A DNA stretch of 60,000 bases from Adiantum capillus-veneris (Eukaryota; Streptophyta; Polypodiopsida; Polypodiales; Pteridaceae): the NCBI GenBank assembly GCA_014529385.2, contig CM043957.1, positions 88,998,881-89,058,880 of the forward strand, in the 5' to 3' direction. This document shows, in pieces, positions 9,291-18,723 of the stretch; position 1 is the first letter of the stretch; each line of letters begins with the position of its first letter. The position numbers and the translations under genes were made by a program. The notes beneath the pieces were generated by a model. That model did no database searches. It was not told where the DNA came from and saw only the letters and a list, made by a program, of their open reading frames with translations.

Positions 9291-10207
9291 TGGAGAGTCG
9301 GCAAATGCGGTGGCCAACATAATTGGGCTGCCATCCGTGCTGCTCTTTGCTCAATACGTCACCGTCTACCTTCCGGTCGCGCTCAGCACCTCTCATGATT
9401 TCCTGCCCCGCATCTTCACCGCCAACCTCGCCATCTGGGCTCTCTTCTGGCTGGGCTACAATTTGCAGGTAAAATTCTCCTCTCCCCTTCCCTCAAAACG
9501 CGCGCACACACACACACGCACACACATACAGATGGATGCATGTGTGCGCATTCACATGCATTCACATGCATGTGATGGCTAGGCCACCCTTGAGGCAGTT
9601 TTTGTATTTTTAATCATGTTGCTAATGTGCTTCTTTGTCAGTAGTATGTGGAGCCAAACTCTTCAATCGGAGTTCCAATTTTTGTGCCTTTGTCGCAGAG
9701 TGAGATTTGGATGAGAACTCATCAGCGTTCTGGTATGACACTTCGATGTATGTGTGTATGCATGTCTGTATCTTCGTATACATGTAAGCACACACATACA
9801 GATGGATGCATGTAGTTGTGTATCTACATGCTAAAACTATGTTCAGCACTCTGGTATGACACTTCCAATATATGTGTGTTTGTACGTGTGCATGCCCTCG
9901 CCCATGTGGATGAGGACATGCATACATATGGATGCAGGTATTTGTGTGTGTATCTACATGCAAAATCAATGTTCACAGTATATGGTTCTTTTCTTTTTTT
10001 GCAGGGCTTATGTTGATGGCATTTGGAATTCTGCTTTTCATATTTGCATTGGCATGCCCAATTGGGGTGGCATATTTTGTGGTAGCATTGGTGATCTGGC
10101 TAGGTGCATACGTTCTGTCAATTTTGGATTCGTACATGATATGCACGATTGAGAACACCGCAATTGTGAGGGCAGAAACCCTTAGACAACCTCTTGTCCA
10201 AGCCTAG
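9291..10207 (+). CDS. Spliced multi-pass membrane protein, 3' part of gene
   Basis: I do not recognise the family. Three exons join without a stop: 9291-9468, 9699-9732 and 10005-10207 (TAG). Splice signals are good: GATGCAG before 9291, CAG|GTAAAA at 9468, a pyrimidine-rich GTCGCAG before 9699, CTG|GTATGA at 9732 and TTTTTTTGCAG before 10005. The 34-base middle exon restores the frame between the outer two, which otherwise do not match. The visible 137 residues hold about four hydrophobic helices, two in the first exon (LPSVLLFAQYVTVYL; IWALFWLGY) and two in the last. A short basic loop (RTHQRS) lies between, and the C-terminal tail is soluble, ending LRQPLVQA. Exon 1 begins mid-codon, so the start lies upstream and was not found. 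No transposon motifs are seen. Confidence 0.55.
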
Positions 10208-11136
10208 AGCGAAGAACGACAGCATTCCCTGTCAATTCATTATTCTTTAGAGTGAGTGGATTCTCTCTTTGTGGAAGAACTTGTGCTCCATGGTCTTGTC
10301 ATTTGTTTCATCACACCCTAGCACAAATCCTTTCGTGTACCTAGCTTCTTTGTTCTTAATGATCTTGACCAAAAGTGATTTTGACTCTAATATTCGCCTT
10401 TGATCTAGTAGAGAGCTGAATGGAGTGAAAGCTTTAGCTTACTATTGTCTTTATGACTCATGTTGGCAAGCTCATATGTTCCTACATAGCACGATGGTAC
10501 TTTTGTTGCAGGGTTTGAAGGTTGCGCAGTCTCTAGGTCTTCGATGATAACTAAAACTATAACAAGCATGTTTCGTAACCGAAAATGTATAGATTTAAGA
10601 GGTTAATTTGCTTTACAAGAAAACACTTCCTTTTTTTTGGGTTTTTGTGGGTTTATCCTCTGATGATTATAATGTTTCAGTAGGATCACCTTTTCATAAC
10701 CTTCAAGTAAAAAACTGTAGATGTAGGATGTTAAATGGGTTTGCTAGAAAACATGAGTACACTATTTACACACCTGACTATCAATGTGATAACCTTTCTT
10801 GACTAAGAGGACTGTTTTAACCATGACCTAAACCATATCCATGAGAAAATGAAATCTTCACAGAGAAACCTGTATATAAAATCTGTGTGACTATTTTATC
10901 ACAAATTTGCATTCCTAAAGTCAATTCTCTTTTTGCAAGACCCACGCTTCAGAATGACGACAAATAGTGGATATCATGAACCTCAAGTGACTCAAGACGA
11001 TGATTCACTTCTCTATGCTTCTATAAATTTGCATGAAGAGTATATTTTCTGATGTTGGGAGGGAGAACCCCTTAAATTATGAGCTTAACTAAAGCTTCCA
11101 ATGCTCTTTAGCCCAACGAAAGTTATGAAGAGAAAT
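10208..11136. other. Non-coding, 3' flank of the membrane gene
   Basis: AT-rich single-copy-looking DNA. I see no gene or known repeat. The first few hundred bases probably include the 3' UTR. Confidence 0.4.
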
Positions 11137-11199
11137 TTAAAGTAAGAATTTCCTCATGAAAAACTGTAATACGTTCGGAGTAGTAATGAGAGCTAATGG

Positions 11200-11402
11200 A
11201 AACAAATGAATTTTCTGAGTCAATTTAGCATGCCGGATCGGGCAAGAGGGCAGTCCGATGCAATGGTGTAAATTAGGGGCAATTCTAAAAATCAAGGTGA
11301 AAAAGTAAACTCGGGTGGCAACCATTCCTCAACCCTCGGTGACTTGAACTCGGGATATCTCACTTCAAAGTCCGGGGCCCTAACCACTTCATCCATGCAG
11401 GC
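11200..11402 (-). mobile_element. tRNA-derived SINE, family 2
   Basis: The minus strand shows an A-box-like TGGATGAAGTGGTTAGGG and, about 34 bases on, a B-box-like GAGTTCAAGTCACC, then a non-tRNA body. The spacing suits an internal Pol III promoter. Anticodon-arm sequence is not tRNA-like enough for a functional tRNA. A MITE begins ten bases from its head. Confidence 0.6.
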
Positions 11403-11403
11403 A

Positions 11404-11871
11404 TTTTTTATTGGGAAAATTACCAAAATATCCCTGTAATTTGTGGAAATTCCCAAAGTATCCCTCAAATTTCAAAGCTTCCCAAAATACCCTTGTGTCC
11501 GTACAGTAGAGATCTGTTTTTTATTGCTTAACACATAATTTCTCATGAATTAGTTGACAAAAAGGGGCAATTATGTCTAAAAATAATGGAGCAATTCATC
11601 TCTAAAGCTTACATAACCAGCTCAAACTCTAGTTTTGGCGTCTTACAATGATAGACAATCAATCTTCTTATGAAGATCTCCAAAAAATTCTCTCTTTGAA
11701 GATGTTCAATCTTACAACTAGGGGTATTTTTGAAATTTTGCAAACTTTGAAGGGCATTTAGGGAAGTTTTGACAAAATATGGGGGTATTTTGGGAATTTT
11801 TGAAACTTGAGGGGTATTTTGGGAATTTCCACAAATTACCAGGGTACTTCGGTAATTTTCTCTTTTTTATT
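11404..11871. mobile_element. MULE-like MITE, copy 1 (450 bp)
   Basis: The element at 11413-11862 is flanked by a perfect 9-bp target duplication TTTTTTATT (11404-11412 and 11863-11871). Its ends are GGGAAAATTACC and the complement of GAGAAAATTACC. The inverted arms, over 80 bp, are built from repeated CCAAAATACCCCT- and AAATTTGTGGAAATTC-type units. The core includes TAGACAATCAATCTTCTTA. No coding capacity. Nine-base duplications are typical of Mutator-like transposition. Confidence 0.9.
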
Positions 11872-11990
11872 ATATGAGAACTGGTTTGATTTATGAATGG
11901 GGAATTTCCACAAATGAAAAGGGTATTTTGGTAATTTTCCCTTTGTTATTATATGAGAATTGGCTTCATGTTATGAATGGGGAATCTGTT
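11866..11990. repeat. Duplicated flank with a MITE end fragment
   Basis: TTATTATATGAGAAYTGG...ATGAATGGGGAAT occurs at about 11866-11908 and again at about 11945-11987. Between them is a piece ending GGTAATTTTCCC that matches the MITE terminus. This suggests a second, now truncated MITE insertion or a replication slip next to copy 1. Confidence 0.6.
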
Positions 11991-12309
11991 AAAAAAATAA
12001 ACAAATAGTAAATTCAAGTGTTTAGGGGGATATTTTGAAAATTCAAGTGTGAATCCACAACGTCGATTTTGCATGCAGCTCTCAAAATAACTCCCACCTT
12101 TGATCCCCTCCCACCATGCTAGTCTCATTAGAGAGAAGGATGGATGGTAGCTAGCACTGCCATTCCCAAAAGATTTTGTAGCTAAGCTATACCACAAACC
12201 AACACCTTTCTAACATGTTCAGAGAACTTGTGCTCAATTTTATATCCAAGTCTCTTTATCATAGCGAAGAAGAAAACGTGGTAGCCTCTCACCTTGCTTG
12301 TTTACCTGG

Positions 12310-12763
12310 TTCTTTTTAGGGAAAATTACCAAAATACCCCTCAAATTCAAAAATTCCCAAAACACCCTTTTATCTATTTTGGTGGATTATTTAAGCTTAT
12401 CAGTTTTTTATTGTTTTCTGACAATCAAGATCCGTTTTTGAGAGCTTAGCATGTAATTTGTCACAAATTACCTCACAAAAAGGGCAATTATATTTAAAAA
12501 TAATGAAGCAATTAATCTCCGAAGCCTACATAACTTACTCAAATTCTAGTTTTAGTATCTTGTATTGATAGACAATCAGTCTTCTTATGAAAGGTACAAT
12601 TTTTTTAATCTTTGGAAGAATTTAATCTCTGGGAATTTTGGAAAATTTGAGGGTCATTTTGGAAAATTATGACAAAATATCGGGGGTATTTTTGAAATTT
12701 GAGGGGTATTTTGGGAATTTCCACAAATTAGAGGGGCATTTTGGTAATTTTCCCTTCTTTTTA
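12310..12763. mobile_element. MULE-like MITE, copy 2 (436 bp)
   Basis: The element at 12319-12754 is flanked by a perfect 9-bp duplication TTCTTTTTA (12310-12318 and 12755-12763). Termini are GGGAAAATTACC and its perfect inverse. It shares the tandem-unit arms and the TAGACAATCAGTCTTCTTA core with copies 1 and 3. Confidence 0.92.
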
Positions 12764-13073
12764 TGAAATGAGGCCTCACAAAGGCTTTTCCGCTGCGTCG
12801 CACTTCCAGGCTGTTTTGCAAGTAGGGAGAAACACAGGATTTCTGTAGAGGGAGAATTAAAGAACTGCAAAAGCAGCTGAAGCATGAAGGTAAGTTCGAA
12901 GAAGGGGCAATGATTCGAATTTTTTTAATAAAAAAACTCCACCTTTACAGCAACTCCAGGGCGGCAGTGGGCATGTGTGGAGGTGGAGGGTGGCAGACCT
13001 GTAGAGAAGAAAAGCAAACACACCTTGAGCTAAAGAGAATCGCCATCAAAAGAGGAGAACACTGTGGGGAAGC

Positions 13074-13441
13074 TAAAGCTGGATTCACATAAGGCATCAG
13101 AAGCTTAGCTGTGAAGGCTCCAACCAATCACAACTTAAGAAAAGAGGAATGGGGTTCACATCAGGAGATGGAAGAAACAAAAGTTTTTGCCATGTCATGG
13201 AAGAAAGAGCTCCCCGCCGCCGCCCCCCCCCCCCCCCCCCCCCAAACTCTCTTCCACCCCTGACACAGCCAAAAGGAACCAATGGAATGCCTCCACCATC
13301 TCTGGCCACCCTTAAGAGCATCTCCTTCCTCCACCCTGCTGTGAAAACTAGCAGGTTGGAAGAAAGAGAGTTCACTGCCTTCCACATGTAAGAGGCTCCA
13401 GCTTAGCTTTCTTCCACCCAATTGATGTGAACCCGGCCTAA
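13074..13441. mobile_element. PIF/Harbinger-like MITE candidate
   Basis: Inverted termini AGCTGGATTCACAT (13077) and ATGTGAACCCGGCC (ending 13438) are each bordered by TAA, the 3-bp duplication of PIF/Harbinger elements. Subterminal GAAGCTTAGCTG-like words also pair. It contains a C21 run (13223-13243). The short duplication makes the call less certain than the other MITEs. Confidence 0.45.
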
Positions 13442-13522
13442 GGAGGGATGATGAGCAAGAGCGAAGACCTCCAAACTTGAGGGTCAGCTTGTGGCAAGCT
13501 CTCCCTCCTCTACAAGGCCAAC

Positions 13523-13561
<39 letters not shown>

Positions 13562-14566
13562 CAGCTACGAAAGAGGGAGACTAGAGTGAGCCTGAGGAGA
13601 GCTACAAGAAGCTAAGGAGAGGGAAGGTATGAAAGTGGGTTATCAGTGAGATGGAAAGCTCATGAAGGAGGCACTTGGGCTATCTTCGGATTAGTTCCTA
13701 CCGATACTACTGACACATGCCCTAAATGTATTTTGTCTAGAAACCCTACCTCTATGCTCACTAAAGCATATGTTATCAATCTCATTCCCAATATTATAAT
13801 CTCTAGGGTGTAGTAGCTAAATATCTAGTGAAATAAAAAATATACTTTATATGTTCTCAAATGATGTTTTCCCTTCTAGAGTTCTAGAGGAGTCAACAAA
13901 CCACTTGGTATAGACTTCAAAGAACAAGCTCATGTCAAGCTCTCGTAATTCTAAAGATTGTCCATACTTATACCAAAGAATGTCAACGACTAACGAGACA
14001 AGATTTTACCACCTCCTAGCTTCGGACCCCATCCCCTTATTAGCTCCTCTACACTTTGCAAACTTGTTGCATCTCATTAATTTCATAGAAAATTCGTAAG
14101 TGGGACCTATCGATAGGAATGGTGTTGAAAACCCTTGAATTTGTTTTTTTTTTTTTTCAAATGTTTCTAAAAAACTTTGTTGTATTTGTCATCATTTGTA
14201 AGTACCAAAGCACAAACTTAAAAGCTTTGGATGCTTTTTACCTATCCAAAATGCGACGACGCCAAGGTTTTGTAGACAGATTTTGTATCATTTTTCTTTT
14301 GATTTTTGCTGATAGCAAATCTACATGTAGACAAATCTTGTGTCATTTTGCTTTACTTTTGCTAACATCAAATTTCCATCGAGACACATTTTGCAACTTT
14401 TTTTAAACAAGAGCGCACCAATGCTCCAAATTATTTCTTTTCTTAAAACCTGAAAAGCCTGCAATGGGAAATTTGTAACTAAATTGGCTACATGAGAAGG
14501 TTTTTACGCTAAATTTCCTTAAATTTGCAGGTTTTCTCACCGTCAAATGTAAAATATAGAGGTGAA
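13442..14566. other. Non-coding stretch with a GA tract
   Basis: A (GA)n tract lies at 13523-13557. I see no gene. A poly-T run (14143-14157) precedes AT-rich DNA. 14440-14590 is a small fold-back-type repeat related to 34516-34625. Confidence 0.4.
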
Positions 14567-14902
14567 TTTTAAAATTTGTAGGTGGGATTACACCCTTTGA
14601 AAGTTTGTCACAGAAATGTAGCACCAAACAAACAAGGTGAATAGTCACAATGGCCTACATATGTGGATGGGAGAGTGTGAGGCCCCAAGTTCATGCTCCT
14701 TGTAAACACTTAATAGGATGAATATCTTGCAACATTTTAAAATTTGTAGGTGGGATTACACCCTTTGAAAGTTTGTCACAGAAATGTAGCACCAAACAAA
14801 CAAGGTGAATAGTCACAGTGGCCTACATATGTGGATGGGAGAGTGTGAGGCCCCAAGTTCATGCTCCTTGTAAACACTTAATAGGATGAATATCTTGCAA
14901 CA
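14567..14902 (+). repeat. 168-bp tandem duplication
   Basis: 14567-14734 and 14735-14902 differ at about one base (CACAATGG against CACAGTGG). It is a very recent head-to-tail duplication without coding content. Confidence 0.93.
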
Positions 14903-14999
14903 GACAATTAGGTATGTAAACTACCGACCACCTGTATCCATCATTTCCATAGCCAAGTAATGCAAAATTCTCTGGCAAACCATCTTGCCAACCAAAATC

Positions 15000-15000
<1 letters not shown>

Positions 15001-15065
<65 letters not shown>
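15001..15065. repeat. (CT)n microsatellite
   Basis: About 32 pure CT units border the GC-rich stretch upstream of the LINE. Confidence 0.97.
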
Positions 15066-15076
<11 letters not shown>

Positions 15077-15530
15077 CTGTGCTGCTCGTGCGCGACCCTG
15101 CTTGCTGCCCGCGCTGTGCTGCTGCTTGGCTGCTGCTGCTGTGCTGCTCGCGCACGTGCCCTGCTCGATGCCCGCGTTGTGTTGCTGCCTGGCTTGCGCC
15201 CTGCTTGGCTCTGTGCTGCGTGCTGCTGACTGGCTTGCGCTCCCGCCTCTGCCCCTCGCGCCCCTCGCTGCATGCGCTGCACCCTCACGCCCGCCTTGCA
15301 CGGCACCCACGTGCCCGCCACCTTGCCCCCCCGCCTCTGTCTCTCGCGCTCCTCGCTGCTTGCGTTGCACCCTCACGCCCGCCCTGCCCTGCATCCGCGC
15401 GCCCGCCGCCCCGCCCCCCCGCTGCCTTGCCCTGCTCGCGCGTTGCACCCCCGTGGCGCCCTGCTGTCCCCCCCCCGCCCGCGCCCGCTGCACGCTGTCC
15501 TAGCCCCCCAACTTCTACGCGTAGTATGTC

Positions 15531-15602
<72 letters not shown>

Positions 15603-15862
15603 TCTCTCTCTCTCCAATCTGTAACTACCGTCTTCTCCCCCGGGCCGTACCGCCTCGCTAGTGTGGGTGCATACGTGCATCTAGCGACTCCCTTGCGGAC
15701 GACTCCCCCACACACCCAACTGCCGCGCCCGCTGCTAGGGTGGGTGCACACGTACATCTAACCCCCTTGCGGAAGGCGATCAAGCATGAGGAAGACGAAC
15801 GATAAAGCCGACCCCCTAGAGGATGCCATTCAAAAGATGCCATTCAAAAATGCAAAGAGGAA
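15066..15862 (+). repeat. GC-rich repeat region upstream of LINE ORF1 (probable 5' UTR)
   Basis: Strikingly GC-rich DNA contains a minisatellite with a period near 86 bp (copies at about 15246 and 15332, each with TTGCACCCTCACGCCCGCC-like words). A poly-C block with one T follows (15531-15600). Then comes a 78-bp tandem pair ending CCCTTGCGGA (about 15656 and 15733). Its position directly before ORF1 and the tandem units suit a LINE promoter region, but that is inference. Long frames here are repeat artefacts. Confidence 0.55.
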
Positions 15863-16696
15863 ATGACGGAGACCATCACCAAGATGAACCGCAATCTCTG
15901 GGGCACAATGAACATTCTCGAAGGACGTGTGCTGATCCAAGAGAGCAAGATAAGCACGCTGGAAGACCGAGTGACGACCCAAGAGGAAGAGATCACGTCA
16001 CTCAAGAAAGAACTCGCCGAAGCCCGATTAAGAAACACACTGGAAGAGGGCGAACTGCAACCCTCAGTAATCCAAGAAATCAACACGATCAAGGAACAAG
16101 TACGAGCCATCAAAGAGGGAGAAGAACAACACAAAGAAATGATGACTTCTTGGGTGGATGTTCTTACCAAAACCCAACAGAAGGCGGACGAAGCCGAGAA
16201 ATGGATCAAGGTGGCCAAGAAAGGAAAAGACAAGGAGATAACGCCCACGTCCACACCCAACAACATCATTAACCAGACACTAGAGGAGGAGCAGAGGAGA
16301 AGGGTGCGCGCTTTACATGTGAGAATTTGCGGTCTTAAAGACAAAGGCAATGTGGACGAAGAAGTAAAAGAACTCACAGCCTTGATGGGGATTCATGAGC
16401 CGACACACACAAGGGCATGGAGAGTGGGCAACATAAAGAAAAATGGAGGCAGTGGAGAAACCTCAAAAGAGAGAGCACTCATCCTCCGTTTTCCCTCCAT
16501 GGAAGCAAAGAAGTCATTCTTGAAGAAAAGACCAACTCTTAAAGAGACTGACATCTTTCTCGGGGACGATCTCACCCTCTCGCAGATCGCTCATATGCAT
16601 GAAGTAATGCCGGAGATTAGAGCGGCAAGGGGAAACGGCAAGATCGCTTTTTACCGAGACGGAAAAGTGGTAATACTTGAGCGACGCTCCACATGA
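15863..16696 (+). CDS. LINE ORF1 protein (coiled coil plus RRM-like RNA binding)
   Basis: The frame is 277 residues and intact. Residues 1-60 and about 70-155 are heptad-rich coiled coil with no proline. Residues about 155-235 resemble the RRM of animal-type L1 ORF1p: ALHVRICGLKD, then RAWRVGN and ALILRFPSMEAKKSFL. A C-terminal domain follows with LGDDLTLSQIAH...EVMPEIRAARGNGKIAFYRDG-type sequence split over the last 50 residues. Such proteins form RNA-binding trimers that escort LINE RNA (known for the family). It lacks the CCHC knuckle of the common plant L1 ORF1, of which another example lies at 29560-30840. The start is the first ATG of the coiled coil. ORF2 follows directly. Confidence 0.85.
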   Translation: MTETITKMNRNLWGTMNILEGRVLIQESKISTLEDRVTTQEEEITSLKKELAEARLRNTLEEGELQPSVIQEINTIKEQVRAIKEGEEQHKEMMTSWVDVLTKTQQKADEAEKWIKVAKKGKDKEITPTSTPNNIINQTLEEEQRRRVRALHVRICGLKDKGNVDEEVKELTALMGIHEPTHTRAWRVGNIKKNGGSGETSKERALILRFPSMEAKKSFLKKRPTLKETDIFLGDDLTLSQIAHMHEVMPEIRAARGNGKIAFYRDGKVVILERRST

Positions 16697-17958
16697 CGGT
16701 GCAAGACTTATGGTACCACACTCAAAGTAGCTGCCTAGAACTGCAATGGATCTATGCGTCTTGATGGGGTGCTTTTGAGGATAGCTTTACTGGAAGAGAC
16801 ATCATCTTCTACTCTGAGACACACCAGGCCCCTGGGCAATCCATGCCTCACATCAGTGGATATAGGTGGGAGACAGCCTACAGACAGGAGACACGCTCAG
16901 AGCACAGAGGGCGGGGCTCGGGAGGAAAGGCAATGTTATTTAGAGAGGATCTGCAGCCACTGATACATATAGCCCGCAGGGATGAGCAGGCTAGGTACAT
17001 GTGGGTGAGACTGAAAGCAGAGATAGGCAGATACCTCTATCTAGCTATTTGTTACTTTCCCCCGAGTACATCAGTTTATGCACCACCCAGAGGACAGTCC
17101 CCTTTCTCTATTTTGGATAATGACATATGGGAGTTCTCTAGGGACGGTGACATTATCATCCTCGAGGACTTCAATGCTAGGACTGCCCATCACCAGGCAG
17201 TGTTTTATAGAGGAGATGCTAAGAGAGATAGATGTGGCAAAGACGGGCCTTTCCAGACTATCACACGATATGGAATATACTGAGTATGGGCGACACCTGA
17301 TAGACATGGGCACTGCACATGGATTGGCCATCTTGAACGGCCTACAGAGATTTCCTGCTGCGGGAGGTTTTACATGCTTCCCACATAGACATGGAGCCAG
17401 CACGGTGGACTATATCATGGCACAACCGAATCGCATCTCTAGTATCCAGGATCTCACAGTTGGGCCCAGACTGGTCGGGGTGGCAAGGGATCATGCTCTG
17501 GTGTCAATGACTATCTCCTTCCAATTCAGAGGCCACGAGTAGCAGCCCCTACTCGCTACACATTCACAAGGGAGACGGACTCTGTATACATGGACGAAAT
17601 CTACAGACGCCTATGCACTGAGGACCCGGGGCGACCTCTGGAGGAGCTAACTACTATACTAACACAGACATTACATGAGGCAACAACAGAAGCATACCCA
17701 CACACCCAGCCTGAGCAGAGCCGCCGATCTGGGAGCATGCCTCAGAACAGCTGGTACGATGAGGAGTGCCGCGAGACTAGAGCCAGACTTAAAAGGGAGG
17801 TGCTGTTGGGGGACTTCACTCACAGACAATCATAGATGGACTTCCGACGCTTGGTGCGACGGAAGAAGAGGGCTTTTTTGGCTCGACTCGAGCAGGATCT
17901 ATATCAGCTATTCTTGAGTCAAGACTCGCGTGAGGCGTGGCGGCTCTTTCATGAGCAA

Positions 17959-17959
<1 letters not shown>

Positions 17960-17999
<40 letters not shown>
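17960..17999. repeat. Poly-C run inside LINE ORF2
   Basis: Forty uninterrupted C residues lie between the linker and the first reverse-transcriptase block, where a coding sequence is expected. The run is a strong candidate for assembly error or post-insertion expansion. Confidence 0.95.
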
Positions 18000-18437
18000 T
18001 TGCTATTTCCTCCACAGAGACCTGGGGTTAGTACGCATCATCTTTGTACATAGTACCTGGACAACCGCCCCTCCCCAACCCCCCCGACCCATGCCCACAT
18101 ACATGTGTCTTTTTCACTGCTGAGATGGTGAAGAAAGCTATTGACAGGATGAAGACTGGGAGAGCATATGATCATGAGGGCCTAGTAGCTGAGCATTTCA
18201 TGCATGCCAAAGACCTACTAGCAGAGCTTCTAGCAGTTATGTTTAACCGTGCCATGTGTGAGGGCCTACCGGACACTTGGAGCCTATCTACGATCGTACC
18301 TATCTTCAAATTAGGAGACCCCATGGAGCCTAGGAATTATCGCACTATTATGATTGGGCACACACTGGCACAGTTGTATGCATCCATTCTTGAGCAACAG
18401 CTGAGTAGATGGGCAGAGAGGGAAGGAATACGTGCAA

Positions 18438-18442
18438 CTGGG
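18438..18442. repeat. Target-site duplication CTGGG (left)
   Basis: CTGGG here is repeated at 23978-23982 on the other side of the Copia element. Removing the element and one copy rejoins the LINE reading frame (ATG|HAG in single-letter protein code). Confidence 0.95.
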
Positions 18443-18634
18443 TGAAGGAGTACGAGCAGAAGTGCGACGCGAGAGAGAGTGCGAGAAGAAGAGCACGACG
18501 ATATGGTGAACTCGCTCTACTGTAATGTGTAGAGCATAGTGAGTTCTTATTAGGTTTTTACAAAAGAATATGTGTACATACCTAGAGGCCCGCCCACTTA
18601 CCTGGGCGACCACATTGGGCTTTATACCCCAACA
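18443..18634 (-). repeat. 3' LTR of the Copia element
   Basis: A 192-bp repeat, TGAAGG...CCAACA on the plus strand. Read on the minus strand it begins TGTTGGGGTATAAAGCCC, with a TATAAA box close to its start. Confidence 0.95.
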
Positions 18635-18652
18635 ACCTCCCACTTAAAGTCC
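18635..18652 (-). promoter_or_regulatory. Polypurine tract of the Copia element
   Basis: The minus strand reads GGACTTTAAGTGGGAGGT directly before the 3' LTR. Confidence 0.85.
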
Positions 18653-18723
18653 AATGTGGTACTTTAAGTGTGAGAGAAGCTACTATACAAGCTAATATAC
18701 AAGAGATGTAGAGAAGTGATGTA

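Larger units (their letters stand above)
16697..18442 (+). pseudogene. LINE ORF2, 5' part: endonuclease and start of reverse transcriptase
   Basis: The frame-shifted remains run in order. Near 16720 there is an AxNCNGS-type endonuclease start with TAG where Trp is expected. At about 16815 comes SETHQ, the catalytic Glu motif. IILEDFNART at about 17155-17180 normally reads GDFN. FTCFPHRHGASTVDY (about 17365-17412) and RDHALV (normally SDH) follow. The linker region has a stop near 17833 and a C40 run (17960-17999) breaking the frame. The first reverse-transcriptase block lies at 18120-18442 (DRMKTGRAYDHEGLVAEHF, IVPIFKLGDPMEPRNYR). The last codons before the Copia insertion read GIRATG. Several changed catalytic residues show it is inactive. 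Confidence 0.85.

Noticed and set aside
14921-15680. Several long overlapping open frames on both strands (up to about 190 codons)
   Set aside because: They run through CT, poly-C and GC-rich repeats, giving Ser-Leu, Pro or Gly runs and Arg-Glu runs. All frames are open because stops are absent from the repeats.
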